Positions 42,773 through 52,352 of a stretch of DNA of 52,542 bases are shown in pieces. A program made the translations under genes and the position numbers. The notes beneath the pieces are model-generated. The model did not search any database, was not told where the DNA came from, and worked only from the letters and a program-made list of their open reading frames with translations. Position 1 is the first letter of the stretch; each line of letters opens with the position of its first letter. Location: NCBI GenBank assembly GCA_022828085.1, contig JAJEIY010000035.1:1-52542 (forward strand). The letters are read 5' to 3'. The DNA comes from Acidobacteriota bacterium (GTDB taxonomy: Bacteria > Acidobacteriota > Vicinamibacteria > Marinacidobacterales > Marinacidobacteraceae).

Positions 42773-43819
42773 ATGCCTGCTCCCGACGCCTCCTCACGAC
42801 CGCGGAAGGTCAACCGCTTGGGCCTGACGCCCTCCGATTACAAGGGCAAGCCCTCGACTCTCTGCAAGGGCTGCGGCCACGACGCGATCTCCAGCCAGTT
42901 GATTCGCGCGTTCTTCGAGTCCGACGTGCGTCCCCACCAGGTGGCCAAGCTCTCCGGGATCGGCTGCTCCTCCAAGACGCCGGCGTACTTCCTGAACCAC
43001 AGCCACGGCTTCAACGCGGTGCACGGCCGTATGCCGTCGGTGGCGACCGGGGCGGTACTCGCCAATCGCCAGTTGGTGGCGGTCGGCGTCTCCGGCGACG
43101 GCGACACCGCCTCCATCGGGATCGGGCAGTTCGTGCATCTCGTGCGGCGCAACCTGCCGCTCATCTACATCGTGGAGAACAACGGCGTGTACGGGCTGAC
43201 CAAGGGCCAGTTCTCCGCCACCGCCGACGAGAACGCGGCGCTCCGGTCCGGCGAGGTGAACCGGCTGCCCAACATCGACCTCTGCGGCATGGCGATCGAG
43301 CTCGGAGCCACCTACGTGGCGCGGTCGTTCGCCGGGGACCCGAAGCAACTGGTCGCCCTGCTGCGCGGAGCGCTCTCCCACAACGGCACCGCCGTCATCG
43401 ACATCCTCAGTCCCTGCGTCACCTTCAACAACCACGCGGGTTCGACGAAGAGCTACACCTGGGGCAAGGACAACGAGGAGCCGATCCACATCCTCGACTT
43501 CGTGCCGGCGATGGACCAGATCGAGGTCGAGTACGAGGAAGGGACCGATCAGGAGGTCCAGCTCCACGACGGGTCCTGGGTGCGCCTCCGGAAGCTGGAA
43601 CGGGGCTACGACCCGACCGATCGGCGCGCGGCTCAGGAGCTCGTGCTCGAAGCCAACGAGAAGAACCTGTTCCTGACCGGTCTCCTCTATCTGGACACCA
43701 GCAAGCGCACCTTCCTCGACAGCCTCGAACTCTGCGACGAGCCGCTGGCGCTGCTCTCGGAGGACCAGCTTCGTCCGCCGCCCGAGGTTCTGGACGAGGT
43801 CGTCGCTTCGTATCGGTAG
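42773..43819 (+). CDS. korB: 2-oxoacid:ferredoxin oxidoreductase beta subunit (KorB)
   Basis: The 348-residue partner of KorA carries the thiamine-pyrophosphate site (GDGDTASIGIGQFVHL, VENNGVYGLTKGQ) and four Cys for the one 4Fe-4S cluster of this class: C31 and C34 (LCKGCGH), C65 (GIGCSSKTP) and the Cys of ILSPCVTFNNH. Together with KorA it makes reduced ferredoxin, which the FprA-type reductase could exchange with NADPH; the ErpA-type protein might supply clusters (both inferred). Length is slightly over the usual 290-340 because of a C-terminal helical extension. The S9 peptidase gene follows 37 bases later with its own GGAGG site. Confidence 0.95.
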   Translation: MPAPDASSRPRKVNRLGLTPSDYKGKPSTLCKGCGHDAISSQLIRAFFESDVRPHQVAKLSGIGCSSKTPAYFLNHSHGFNAVHGRMPSVATGAVLANRQLVAVGVSGDGDTASIGIGQFVHLVRRNLPLIYIVENNGVYGLTKGQFSATADENAALRSGEVNRLPNIDLCGMAIELGATYVARSFAGDPKQLVALLRGALSHNGTAVIDILSPCVTFNNHAGSTKSYTWGKDNEEPIHILDFVPAMDQIEVEYEEGTDQEVQLHDGSWVRLRKLERGYDPTDRRAAQELVLEANEKNLFLTGLLYLDTSKRTFLDSLELCDEPLALLSEDQLRPPPEVLDEVVASYR

Positions 43820-43856
43820 TCGCGTCGCGCGGCTTCATCCGCGCAGGAGGTCCCGC

Positions 43857-45920
43857 ATGACCCCACTCCGTGAGTACGTTTCTCTCCGCGGCTCCACCTG
43901 TCTCCGCCACGGGTTGACCGCTGTCGGCCTCCTGGCCCTGGTTGCGGCGCCGGCCTTCGCCCAGCGCGGCTTCACGATTCAGGACGCGCTCGGGATCGCC
44001 TCGGTCTCCGATCCCCAGCTTTCGCCGGACGGCGAGTTCGTTGTCTACGTGGTGTCCCGGATCGATCTCGACGAGAACAAGTCCGCGAGCCGGATCCACG
44101 GGGTTCCGTTCGCGGGGGGCGACTCGGCGCCCTTGACCCGGGCGGGGCGCTCGGCGTCCCAACCGCGGTTCAGTCCGGATGGATCCCAGCTCGCGTTCCT
44201 GAGTTCCGGGCAAGGGGACAAGACCCAGATCTGGCTGCTTCCCCTGGCGGGCGGCGAGGCGAGGGTCCTGTCCCGTCTGCCCGCGGGGGTGTCCTCCTTC
44301 GCGTGGGCGCCGGACGGGAGCGCCCTGGCGGTGGTTTCGATGGACCCGGACCCGAACGAAGCAGAGCAGGGAGAGGAACCCGAGCCCGTCCCGCTCGTGA
44401 TTGACCGCCGTCAGTTCAAGCGCGACGGCCGGGGCTACCTCGACGACCGGCGCCGGCACATCTACCTGGTGGACGCGTCGGAGGGGTCGCACGAGCAGAA
44501 GACCTTTGGCCCGTACGACGACGGTTCCCCGGTGTTTTCGCCCGACAGTTCGGAGATCGCCTTCGTCAGCGTCCGGCCGCCGGATGGCGGGGATCCGGAC
44601 GCCACGGACAACTCGGACCTCTTTCTCATTCCTCGCACCGCCGGCGAGACGACCGAGCCGGTGCGGCTCACGAGCAACCCGGGGCCGGACCGTTCACCGG
44701 TGTTCAGCCCCGATGGCGGCTGGATCGCCCACACCGGCAACCGCAAGCCCGAGTTGATCTGGTATGCCACCGAGCACCTGTACGCACTCAACCGGGCCAC
44801 CGACGAAGTCGTCCAGGTTGCGGCCGGACTCGACCGCAACCTCTCGAATCCGCGGTTCAGGGCGGATGGATCGGCGGTCGTGGCGCTGCTTGAGGACTCC
44901 GGCAATCGGCACCTGGCCTCGTTCGGTGTTTCGGAGGCGGCGGTTGCCGAGCGGGTCATCGCTGGCGAGCGCGATGTTCGCGACATGGAAATGGTCGGGG
45001 ACCGGGTCGTGGCGGTGGCAGCGCGGACCGACCGGCCTCCGGAGGTGATCGCCTGGACATTTGGCGAGGAGCCCAGACGGCTGACGGGGGAGAACGACGC
45101 GTTGCTCGCGGAGATCGAGCTTGCCGCTGTGGAGAGGATCACCTTCCCGAGTCCCGACGGAACCGAGATCCAGGGCTTCGTCACCAAGCCGCCCGGTTTC
45201 GAGGAGGGGCGGCGCTATCCGACCATCCTCTGGATTCATGGCGGGCCGGTTTCCCAGTTCTCGACATCCTTCCAGTCCACCTGGCAGCTCTTTGCGGCGA
45301 ACGGCTATCTGGTGGTGGCGGCGAACCCGCGCGGCTCGTCAGGCAGGGGAGAGGCGTTCTCCCACGCCATCTGGGCCGACTGGGGGAACCTGGACTACGA
45401 GGACGTGAACGCGGCGGTGGACCACGTCATCGAACGCGGCTGGGCCGATCCGGAGCGCCTCGGCGTCGGTGGATGGAGCTACGGCGGGATCCTCACGAAC
45501 TACGTGATCACGAAGACCACCCGGTTCCACGCCGCGGTCAGCGGCTCCAGCGAAACGGAATACCGCGCCGCCTATGGGAACGACCACTACCAGCTCGAAT
45601 GGGAACTGGAGCTGGGCCTGCCCTGGGAGAACCCCGAGCTCTACAACCGGCTGTCTCCCATTTCGCGGGTCCACCACGTAACCACCCCGACGCTGGTGCT
45701 CTGCGGCGAGAAGGACTGGAACGTCCCGCTCAGCCAGTCGGAGAATCTCTACCAGAGCCTCCGGCGGCTCGGGGTGCCCACCCAGTTGATCATCTATCCG
45801 GGCCAGAGCCACGGAATCCGGCTCCCCTCCTTCCAGAAGGACCGTTACGAGCGCTACGTGGCCTGGTTCGACCGGTTCCTGAAGTCCGACCGCTCGTCCA
45901 CCGACCAGAACTCGCGGTAA
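43857..45920 (+). CDS. Exported S9-family peptidase (prolyl oligopeptidase / dipeptidyl-peptidase type)
   Basis: After a signal (TAVGLLALVAAPAFAQ) comes a TolB-like beta-propeller of roughly 350 residues (repeats such as DPQLSPDGEFVVYVVSR, SQPRFSPDGSQLAFLS, SPVFSPDSSEIAFVS). The alpha/beta-hydrolase domain follows, with the catalytic triad visible: S541 in GGWSYGGIL, D620 in CGEKDWNVP and H652 in GQSHGI. It should cleave short peptides in the periplasm. The adjacent TonB receptors on the opposite strand would import peptides or other nutrients; the link is by position only. GCAGGAGG precedes ATG. A stem-loop lies after the stop. Confidence 0.94.
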   Translation: MTPLREYVSLRGSTCLRHGLTAVGLLALVAAPAFAQRGFTIQDALGIASVSDPQLSPDGEFVVYVVSRIDLDENKSASRIHGVPFAGGDSAPLTRAGRSASQPRFSPDGSQLAFLSSGQGDKTQIWLLPLAGGEARVLSRLPAGVSSFAWAPDGSALAVVSMDPDPNEAEQGEEPEPVPLVIDRRQFKRDGRGYLDDRRRHIYLVDASEGSHEQKTFGPYDDGSPVFSPDSSEIAFVSVRPPDGGDPDATDNSDLFLIPRTAGETTEPVRLTSNPGPDRSPVFSPDGGWIAHTGNRKPELIWYATEHLYALNRATDEVVQVAAGLDRNLSNPRFRADGSAVVALLEDSGNRHLASFGVSEAAVAERVIAGERDVRDMEMVGDRVVAVAARTDRPPEVIAWTFGEEPRRLTGENDALLAEIELAAVERITFPSPDGTEIQGFVTKPPGFEEGRRYPTILWIHGGPVSQFSTSFQSTWQLFAANGYLVVAANPRGSSGRGEAFSHAIWADWGNLDYEDVNAAVDHVIERGWADPERLGVGGWSYGGILTNYVITKTTRFHAAVSGSSETEYRAAYGNDHYQLEWELELGLPWENPELYNRLSPISRVHHVTTPTLVLCGEKDWNVPLSQSENLYQSLRRLGVPTQLIIYPGQSHGIRLPSFQKDRYERYVAWFDRFLKSDRSSTDQNSR

Positions 45921-45933
45921 CGACCGGACGGCG

Positions 45934-45959
45934 GACACCGGCGCCCGCTCCCGGGTGTC
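45934..45959. terminator. Possible bidirectional stem-loop between convergent genes
   Basis: GACACC and GGTGTC pair around a 14-base GC-rich loop, between the stop of the S9 peptidase gene and the stop of the first TonB receptor gene. There is no T-run on either side, so termination activity is uncertain. Confidence 0.3.
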
Positions 45960-45971
45960 GCTACGCGCGGA

Positions 45972-48311
45972 TCAGAACCGGTAGCGCAAACCTCCGATGA
46001 TCTGCCGCCGCAGCACGTCGCCGAAGACGTGGTTCTGGATTTCCTGGTTCAGGAGGTTGATCACGCGGACCGAGGGCTGGACCCGGCCCTCCAGCAGGTT
46101 CATCGCGAGGGTCGCGTTCACCAGGGTGAAGGCCTCGGTCCAGCCGTGGTACTCGGCCGTCAGCACGTCGGTCCAGTAGGCGCGATCGGTGTAGTTCAGC
46201 GAAAGACCGAGGTCGAAGGCGCCAATGTCCGCGTCGATGCCGGCGTTGATGCGGTGCGCCGCCGGGATGCTGATCTCGTCGGCGTCCTCCTCGCCGAACC
46301 CTTCCACGACGGGTTCGGCCTGCCACGAATAGTTGAGGAACCCGCCAACGTTGCCGCGGCGTCCGGTGAGCCCGAGTTCGATCCCCGAGTTCCGCGCCGA
46401 CGTCCGGTTGATGTAGGTGAGCGAGGAAGGAAGCTGGGCGCCCGCGAGTGTGCCGAGGGCGTCGATCAGGTATCCGGGGTTGGCGGCGATGGCGGCGATT
46501 GACGGGGGAAGCGTGCCGGGAGGGAGGACGGCCCCCAGCCGTCCGATGAAATCCGCCACCTCGGCGAACGCTTCGTTCCATCCGGCAGGCGGGTCCGCGC
46601 CGGACCAGAAGGTGTCGTCGGTGAAGTCGATGCTGTCCCGCATGTCGTTGACGTAGAAGGCCGCGCTCGCCCCCAGCCAGTCGTTGAGCGCTCCCGACCA
46701 GCCCACTTCGTACGCGGTCAGGGATTCGTGCACCAGCGATTGATTGCCCACCACGGCGATGGGGATCGTGTAGGTCACCGGGGCCGGCAGCGCGGAATCA
46801 GGAACGCTCAGCGCGCCGAAGAAGCCCCGGAAGACGGGACGGAGATCGAAGACCGCGGGCTGGCCGATCAGCGTGTCCAGGAAGGAGTTGGTGAGCGAGG
46901 GGGCGCGGAAGGCCCGGTTGTAGGACACTCGGAAGGCCTGAGTGGGAGTGGGCTTGAAAATGAGGGTCGTGCGGGGAGACAGCACGATCTTTTCCAGCAC
47001 GCTCATCCGATCCGCGCGCGTTCCGACGATCCAGCGCCAGCGGTCGCTCAGAAAGATCTCGTCGTTGACGTAGGCCCCGATCTCGCTGCGGCCGTCACCC
47101 TCGGGGGCGAGGGTGAAGTCCAGGGTGAGGTAGCGGGCGCTGGCGCCGTAGCTGAACAGATGCCGTCCACCCAGGAACCGCGTGTCCTTCAGGCTGATGT
47201 CGTAGGCCGTCGAGTTCATGTTGCCCTCGAGGAACTGCCCGGTGGGGGTCTGGGACAGGATCGAGCTGAACGGGACCGCGGTGCGGTTCGCGAAGGCGCC
47301 GATTTCCATCGAGCCCCGGAGGTACTGGATGCGGCCGTATGACATGGCGCTTCCCGGCTTGACGTGGAACGGACCGATCCCGGAGTGGAGGATTCCCTGG
47401 CTTCCCCCATAGCCGCCGGAGAACCGGAAGCCGCTCTCGCCGTCCGGGGCGTCCCAGTCCGCCCGGAGGTCCACTTTGGGCATCCGGGCATCCACTCCCT
47501 GGACGGGGGGATACAGCGTGCCGGTCCCGTTCGGGATTTCACCGAACGGGCGGGGAAGGGCGTCCTGGCGGGTGAAGCTGACGGTTGCCCGGTAGGCAAA
47601 TTGGTCGTTCACCGCCTGCGCGTGGGTCAGCGAGCCCATGAACTGGCTGCCCGTGTCCATCGGGTTGCCGGTGACGTTGCGATCGAAGGCGCCGAACCGG
47701 AGGTCGAGCGTGGTTCCCTGGTTGTCGCGCGGCGCCTTGGTGATCAGGTTTACCACGCCGCTCATGGCGTTCGCGCCCCAGACCGCCGACGCCGGCCCGT
47801 TGACCACCTCGACGCGCTCGAGGTCGTCGAGCCCCACCGAGATGAAGTCCCAACTGGTGAAGCCGAAAAAGTCCTGATAGACGGAACGGCCATCCACCAG
47901 GACGAGCTGCGCGGTGGCGAGCGCCCCGGAGGAGCCGCGGCTCGTCACGCTGTAGTTCGTATTGGAGAGCTGGGTGACGTTGACGCCCGGAGCCTGGCGC
48001 AGGAGGTCGCCAAAGTTGCTGGCCGGAGTGGTCTCGATCACCTCGGTGGGGATCACCGCGATTGCGGCCGGGGCGTTGACAATCTCCTGCTCTACCCGGG
48101 ACGCCGACACCACGACCTGGTCGGTGAAGCGCGGAATGATGTCGGCCGGATCGGCCGTCTCGTCCTCGCGCTCTTCCTGTTCTTCCGTTTCCTGGGCCGG
48201 ATCCTGTTCCTGCTGAACAGTCGCGCCCGCGGTGGCGGACTGGGCTACCAGGAAGACGAGGGAAGCCGCCAGAGACAGCAAGTGGTTGCCGGGGATGCCG
48301 CTGACGTTCAT
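45972..48311 (-). CDS. TonB-dependent outer-membrane receptor (copy A)
   Basis: A 779-residue receptor: signal peptide (about residues 1-30), an acidic Gln/Glu-rich stretch, a TonB-box-like DQVVVSASR, the plug domain (APAAIAVIPTEVIETTP, LLRQAPGVNVTQLS, VNGPASAVWGANAMSGVVNLITKAP), and a 22-strand barrel ending in GGLRYRF. It resembles receptors of the BtuB/FecA/CirA class. The substrate cannot be read from sequence; the second copy next door has the same length. AGGAGG lies 12 bases ahead of ATG. The acidic repeat before the plug (EETEEQEERED) differs from copy B. Convergent with the S9 peptidase. Confidence 0.94.
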   Translation of the reverse strand: MNVSGIPGNHLLSLAASLVFLVAQSATAGATVQQEQDPAQETEEQEEREDETADPADIIPRFTDQVVVSASRVEQEIVNAPAAIAVIPTEVIETTPASNFGDLLRQAPGVNVTQLSNTNYSVTSRGSSGALATAQLVLVDGRSVYQDFFGFTSWDFISVGLDDLERVEVVNGPASAVWGANAMSGVVNLITKAPRDNQGTTLDLRFGAFDRNVTGNPMDTGSQFMGSLTHAQAVNDQFAYRATVSFTRQDALPRPFGEIPNGTGTLYPPVQGVDARMPKVDLRADWDAPDGESGFRFSGGYGGSQGILHSGIGPFHVKPGSAMSYGRIQYLRGSMEIGAFANRTAVPFSSILSQTPTGQFLEGNMNSTAYDISLKDTRFLGGRHLFSYGASARYLTLDFTLAPEGDGRSEIGAYVNDEIFLSDRWRWIVGTRADRMSVLEKIVLSPRTTLIFKPTPTQAFRVSYNRAFRAPSLTNSFLDTLIGQPAVFDLRPVFRGFFGALSVPDSALPAPVTYTIPIAVVGNQSLVHESLTAYEVGWSGALNDWLGASAAFYVNDMRDSIDFTDDTFWSGADPPAGWNEAFAEVADFIGRLGAVLPPGTLPPSIAAIAANPGYLIDALGTLAGAQLPSSLTYINRTSARNSGIELGLTGRRGNVGGFLNYSWQAEPVVEGFGEEDADEISIPAAHRINAGIDADIGAFDLGLSLNYTDRAYWTDVLTAEYHGWTEAFTLVNATLAMNLLEGRVQPSVRVINLLNQEIQNHVFGDVLRRQIIGGLRYRF

Positions 48312-48333
48312 TGATTAGGCCTCCTTGCCCAGA

Positions 48334-50673
48334 TCAGAAACGGTAACGCAATCCTCCGATAACCTGCCGCCGCAGCACGTCGCCGAAGACGTGATTCTGG
48401 ATCTCCTGGTTGAGGAGGTTGATCATCCGGACCGACGGCTGAAAACGACCCTCCATCAGGTTTATCGCCAGGGTGGCGTTGACCATCGTGAAGGCTTCGG
48501 TCCACCCGTAGTACTCCGCCGTCAGCACGTCGGTCCAGTAGGCCCGGTCGGTGTAGTTCAGGGCGAGCCCCACGTCCAGGGCCCCGAACTCGGCGTCGAC
48601 GCCGGCGTTGATGCGGTGCGCCGCCGGGATGCTGATCTCATCGGCGTCCTCCTCCCCGAACCCTTCGACGACCGGCTCCATCTGCCAGGAGTAGTTGACG
48701 AACCCCCCGATGTCACCGCGGCGGCCGTTGAGTCCGAGTTCGATGCCGGAGTTCCGGACCGACACCCGGTTGACGTAACTGAACGCCGCCGGGAGTTGGA
48801 CCCCCGCGAGCCCGCCCAGGGCGTCGATCAGGTATCCGGGGTTTACGGCGATGGCCCCGATCTCCGGCGGCAGGGTCCCGGGAGGGAGCACGCCGGCCAG
48901 CCGTCCGATGAAGTCCCCGACCTCGGCGAATGCCTCGTTCCATCCCGGAGGCGGGTTCTCGCCGGACCAGAAAGCGGTATCGGTGAAGTCGATGCTGTCG
49001 CGCATGTCGTTGACGTAGATCGCCGCGCTCGCCCCGATCCAGTCGCTCAGCGCCCCGGACCAGCCGACTTCGTAGGCGGTGAGGGTCTCCTGGACAAGGT
49101 TGGGGTTTCCCACGACCCCGATGGGAATCGTGTAGTTGACCGGGGCCGGCAGCGCGGAATCCGGGACGCTCAGCGCCCCGAAGAAGCCACGGAACACCGG
49201 ACGGAGATCGAAGAGGGCCGGCTCGCCGATCGTCGTGTCCAGGAACGTGTTGCTGAGCGACGGGGCGCGGAACGCGCGGTTATAGGAAACGCGGAACGAC
49301 TGGGTCGGGGTGGGCTTGAAGATGAGAGTTGTCCGGGGAGACAGCACCATCTTGTCGAAGATGCTGATCCGGTCCGCCCGGGTTCCGACGATCCAGCGCC
49401 AGCGGTCGTTCAGGAAGATCTCGTCGTTGACGTAAATCCCCTGTTCGCTCCGTCCGTCACCCGCGGGGGCGAGGGTGAAATCGAGGGTCACGAACCGGGC
49501 GCTGGCGCCGTAGCTGAACAGATGGCGTCCGCCCAGGAACTTCGTGTCCTTGAAACTGATGTCGTAGGTGTTGGTCTTGATCGTCCCGTCGAGAAACTCG
49601 CCGGTGGGGACGCGGGAAAGCAGCGAGTCGAAGCCCGCGGAGGTCCGGTTCAGGAAGGCCCCGATCTCCATGGAGCCGCGTACGTACTGGACCCGGCCAT
49701 ACGACATGCTTGCCCCGTTCTGGACGTTGAAGGGCCCGATCCCGGAGTGGAGGATCCCCGTGCTCCCCGCGTAGCCGCCCGAGAAGCGGAATCCGCTCTG
49801 GCCGTCGGGCGAGTCCCAGTCGGCCCGCAGATCCACCTTCGGCATCCGGGCCGTCACTCCCTGCAGCGGAGGGTAGAGAGTGCCGGTGTCGTTCGGAATC
49901 TCGCCGAACGGCCGCGGAAGCGGATCGTGCCGGGTGAAGCTGACGGTCGCCCGGTAGGCGAAGCGATCGTTCACCGCCTGTGCGTGGGTCAGGGAGCCCA
50001 TGAACTGGTTGCCCGGGTCCATCGGGTTGCCGGTGACGTTGCGGTCGAAGGAACCGAACCGGAGGTTCAGTGTCGTTCCCAAAGCGTCGCGCGGCGCCTT
50101 GGTGATCAGGTTGACGACCCCGCTCATGGCGTTCGCGCCCCAGATCGCCGAGGCCGGTCCGTTCACCACCTCGATCCGCTCGAGGTCATCCAGCCCCACG
50201 GAGAGAAAGTCCCAACTGGTGAAGCCGAAGAAGTCCTGATACACCGAACGCCCGTCCACCAGGACCAGTTGCGACGTGGCCAGGGCGCTCGAGGAGCCGC
50301 GGCTCGTGACGCTGTAGTGGGTGCTGGAGAGCTGCGTCACGTTGACCCCCGGGGCCTGACGCAGCAGGTCCCCGAAGTTGCTGGCGGCCTGGGTCTCGAT
50401 GACCTCGGTCGGTATCACCGCGATGGCCGCCGGAGCGTTCACGATCTCCTGCTCGACCCGGGAAGCGGACACCACGACCTGGTCGGTGAAGCGCGGGATG
50501 ATGTCGGCGGGATCGGGCGTTGCTTCCGTTTCTTCCGGCTGTTCTTCGGTTTCCTGTCCCTCCTGTTCCTGGGTAGCGCCGTTCGCTGGCGCCGAAACCG
50601 TGCTGAAGAAAAGAAGAGCGAGCGCGGCCGCCGGCACCAGCCCGTACCGGGTGACGAGGCGGTTCTGGTTCAC
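48334..50673 (-). CDS. TonB-dependent outer-membrane receptor (copy B)
   Basis: Also 779 residues and highly similar to copy A along its whole length, including plug and barrel, so the two arose by tandem duplication. Most differences sit in the signal, the acidic stretch after it, and scattered barrel loops. The start is GTG at 50673: it follows GGAAGGAGG at normal distance and opens a proper signal (LVPAAALALLFFSTVSAPANG). The longer frame upstream is not signal-like. Copy A begins 22 bases after this gene's stop, so the two are probably co-transcribed. No TonB/ExbBD genes and no B12 or iron box are seen nearby. Confidence 0.94.
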   Translation of the reverse strand: MNQNRLVTRYGLVPAAALALLFFSTVSAPANGATQEQEGQETEEQPEETEATPDPADIIPRFTDQVVVSASRVEQEIVNAPAAIAVIPTEVIETQAASNFGDLLRQAPGVNVTQLSSTHYSVTSRGSSSALATSQLVLVDGRSVYQDFFGFTSWDFLSVGLDDLERIEVVNGPASAIWGANAMSGVVNLITKAPRDALGTTLNLRFGSFDRNVTGNPMDPGNQFMGSLTHAQAVNDRFAYRATVSFTRHDPLPRPFGEIPNDTGTLYPPLQGVTARMPKVDLRADWDSPDGQSGFRFSGGYAGSTGILHSGIGPFNVQNGASMSYGRVQYVRGSMEIGAFLNRTSAGFDSLLSRVPTGEFLDGTIKTNTYDISFKDTKFLGGRHLFSYGASARFVTLDFTLAPAGDGRSEQGIYVNDEIFLNDRWRWIVGTRADRISIFDKMVLSPRTTLIFKPTPTQSFRVSYNRAFRAPSLSNTFLDTTIGEPALFDLRPVFRGFFGALSVPDSALPAPVNYTIPIGVVGNPNLVQETLTAYEVGWSGALSDWIGASAAIYVNDMRDSIDFTDTAFWSGENPPPGWNEAFAEVGDFIGRLAGVLPPGTLPPEIGAIAVNPGYLIDALGGLAGVQLPAAFSYVNRVSVRNSGIELGLNGRRGDIGGFVNYSWQMEPVVEGFGEEDADEISIPAAHRINAGVDAEFGALDVGLALNYTDRAYWTDVLTAEYYGWTEAFTMVNATLAINLMEGRFQPSVRMINLLNQEIQNHVFGDVLRRQVIGGLRYRF

Positions 50674-50747
50674 GAGAGGCCTCCTTCCAATGCCGGCTGG
50701 TTCCACTTCGCCGGCAGCGAGAAGCATGGATACAGCCGGGCTAACCC

Positions 50748-50753
50748 ATTGTA
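50748..50753 (-). promoter_or_regulatory. Possible -10 (TACAAT) upstream of the TonB receptor pair
   Basis: On the minus strand TACAAT lies about 75 bases before the GTG of copy B. The hexamer 17 bases further upstream matches the -35 consensus poorly. The rest of 50674-50888 holds the divergent upstream region of the Mrp gene, including a short GCCC/GGGC stem followed by GTTTTT at 50860-50877. Confidence 0.3.
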
Positions 50754-50888
50754 AGAGGGAGCACGTCCAGGGGCCACCGGACGATTCTCCCTGTAACGGC
50801 AACCGCCTGCCCATCCCGACGGCTATCCTAAACCCTCTGGACCGCCCATCGGGCCTAGAGCCCTCCAGGGCGTTTTTCCCGCACCTCC

Positions 50889-52322
50889 ATGTCCCAACTC
50901 GATCAGAAACAGGTTCTGGAACTCCTGGCCCCTATCCGGAATCGCGAGTTCGGTGGTGAGAGCATCGTCGCGCTTGGCCAGGTGGCCGACATCCGGATCT
51001 GCCGGCCGATCGTCAGCGTCACGGTGACGCTCCCGAATGTCGGGAGTGAAGTTGCGGACGAGATACGGGAGCAGGTTCGGGAGGCGCTGCTCGGGCTGCC
51101 CGAGATCGAACGGGCGGAGGTGGCGGTGCGCACCGAAGTGAGCGCCTCTCCGACCTCCCGGGTCGGGCAGGACACGGCCCCCTCGTCCGGCGCTCCGGGT
51201 CCGCGCGCCGCCACGCCGGATCCCAGCAAACCTGAGGGAGTGCAGAACGTGGTCGCTATTGCGTCCGGCAAGGGCGGGGTGGGAAAGAGCACGGTTTCCG
51301 CGAACCTCGCCGTTGCCCTGGCCGCGGACGGTGCTCGCGTCGGCCTTCTGGATGCCGATGTCTACGGGCCCTCGCAGACAACCATGTTCGGGACGGACGA
51401 GCGCCCGGCGACCGACGAGCATCGCCGGCTGATCCCGCTCGCGGCGCACGGAGTGCGGTTCATCTCCATGGGGATGCTCTCCTCCAAGGAGACTCCGGTC
51501 ATCTGGCGCGGACCGATGGCCTCACGGCTCGTCCAGCAGTTTTTCTCCGGAGTCGTCTGGGGCGAGCTCGACTATCTGCTGGTGGATCTCCCGCCGGGGA
51601 CGGGGGATGTTCAGCTCACGATTGCCCAGACGGCCGCGCTCGCGGGAGCCGTGATCGTTACGACACCGCAGGCGGTGGCCCGGACGATCGCCGAGAAGGG
51701 ACTCAGGATGTTCCAGCCCGTTCGCGTTCCCGTGCTCGGCGTGATCGAGAACATGAGTTCGTTCGCCTGTCCGCACTGCGGGGAGCGCACGGACATCTTC
51801 TCGACCGGCGGTGGCGAGGAAGTGGCCGGAGACCTGGGGCTGCCCTTCCTGGGTGGCGTCCCGCTTGACCCGCGGGTGGTCGTCGCGGGTGACGAGGGAA
51901 CGCCCACGGTCGCGCGCGATCCCGGGAGTCCCGCCGCCGTCGCCTATCGGGCAATCGCCCGCCGCGTCGCACTCGAGGTGGCGCGATCCAACCAGGCCGA
52001 ACGGGGTGGCGTCGCCGAATCGGTACGCACGGAAAGCGACGCGCTGGTGGTGCGCTGGCACGATGGCTCGGAAGATCGGTTCGGGTTCGAATACCTGCGG
52101 AATCACTGCCCGTGCGCCACCTGCGTGGACGAATGGAGCGGCAAGCGCCGGTCGCTGACCCTGCTGCTACCGACCAGTTTCGCGCCCCGGAAGCTCGTTC
52201 CCGTCGGTAACTACGGCGTGCAGATCCACTGGAACGACGGCCACGAGACCGGAATCTACAGCCATCACCTCCTGCGCCGGCTCGCCAGGCAGCAGGAAGA
52301 GGCTCCAGCCCCGGTGGGTTGA
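50889..52322 (+). CDS. Mrp/NBP35-type P-loop iron-sulfur carrier with N-terminal MIP18 and C-terminal DUF971 domains
   Basis: A 477-residue three-part protein. Residues 1-85 form the MIP18/DUF59 domain (LLAPIRNREFGGESIVALGQV). The ATPase core follows with the deviant Walker A GKGGVGKST (near residue 128), LLDADVYGPSQ, DYLLVDLPPGTGD, and the Cys pair FACPHCGERTDIF that binds a bridging 4Fe-4S cluster. From about residue 385 a DUF971 domain (RWHDGSEDRFGFEYLRNHC, PCATCVDEW, YGVQIHWNDGHETGIY) completes it. Mrp proteins load iron-sulfur clusters onto target enzymes. DUF971 is usually a separate gene or linked in some bacterial Mrp proteins; here both are in one chain. The short GCCC/GGGC stem with T-run 12 bases before ATG might attenuate it. 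Confidence 0.93.
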   Translation: MSQLDQKQVLELLAPIRNREFGGESIVALGQVADIRICRPIVSVTVTLPNVGSEVADEIREQVREALLGLPEIERAEVAVRTEVSASPTSRVGQDTAPSSGAPGPRAATPDPSKPEGVQNVVAIASGKGGVGKSTVSANLAVALAADGARVGLLDADVYGPSQTTMFGTDERPATDEHRRLIPLAAHGVRFISMGMLSSKETPVIWRGPMASRLVQQFFSGVVWGELDYLLVDLPPGTGDVQLTIAQTAALAGAVIVTTPQAVARTIAEKGLRMFQPVRVPVLGVIENMSSFACPHCGERTDIFSTGGGEEVAGDLGLPFLGGVPLDPRVVVAGDEGTPTVARDPGSPAAVAYRAIARRVALEVARSNQAERGGVAESVRTESDALVVRWHDGSEDRFGFEYLRNHCPCATCVDEWSGKRRSLTLLLPTSFAPRKLVPVGNYGVQIHWNDGHETGIYSHHLLRRLARQQEEAPAPVG

Positions 52323-52352
52323 ACTCCGCCCGTGCGGGTGGGCGGCGTAGCG

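Noticed and set aside
48325..50754. 809-codon open frame on the plus strand opposite TonB receptor B
   Set aside because: An antisense shadow; the minus strand has a signal peptide, plug domain and barrel.
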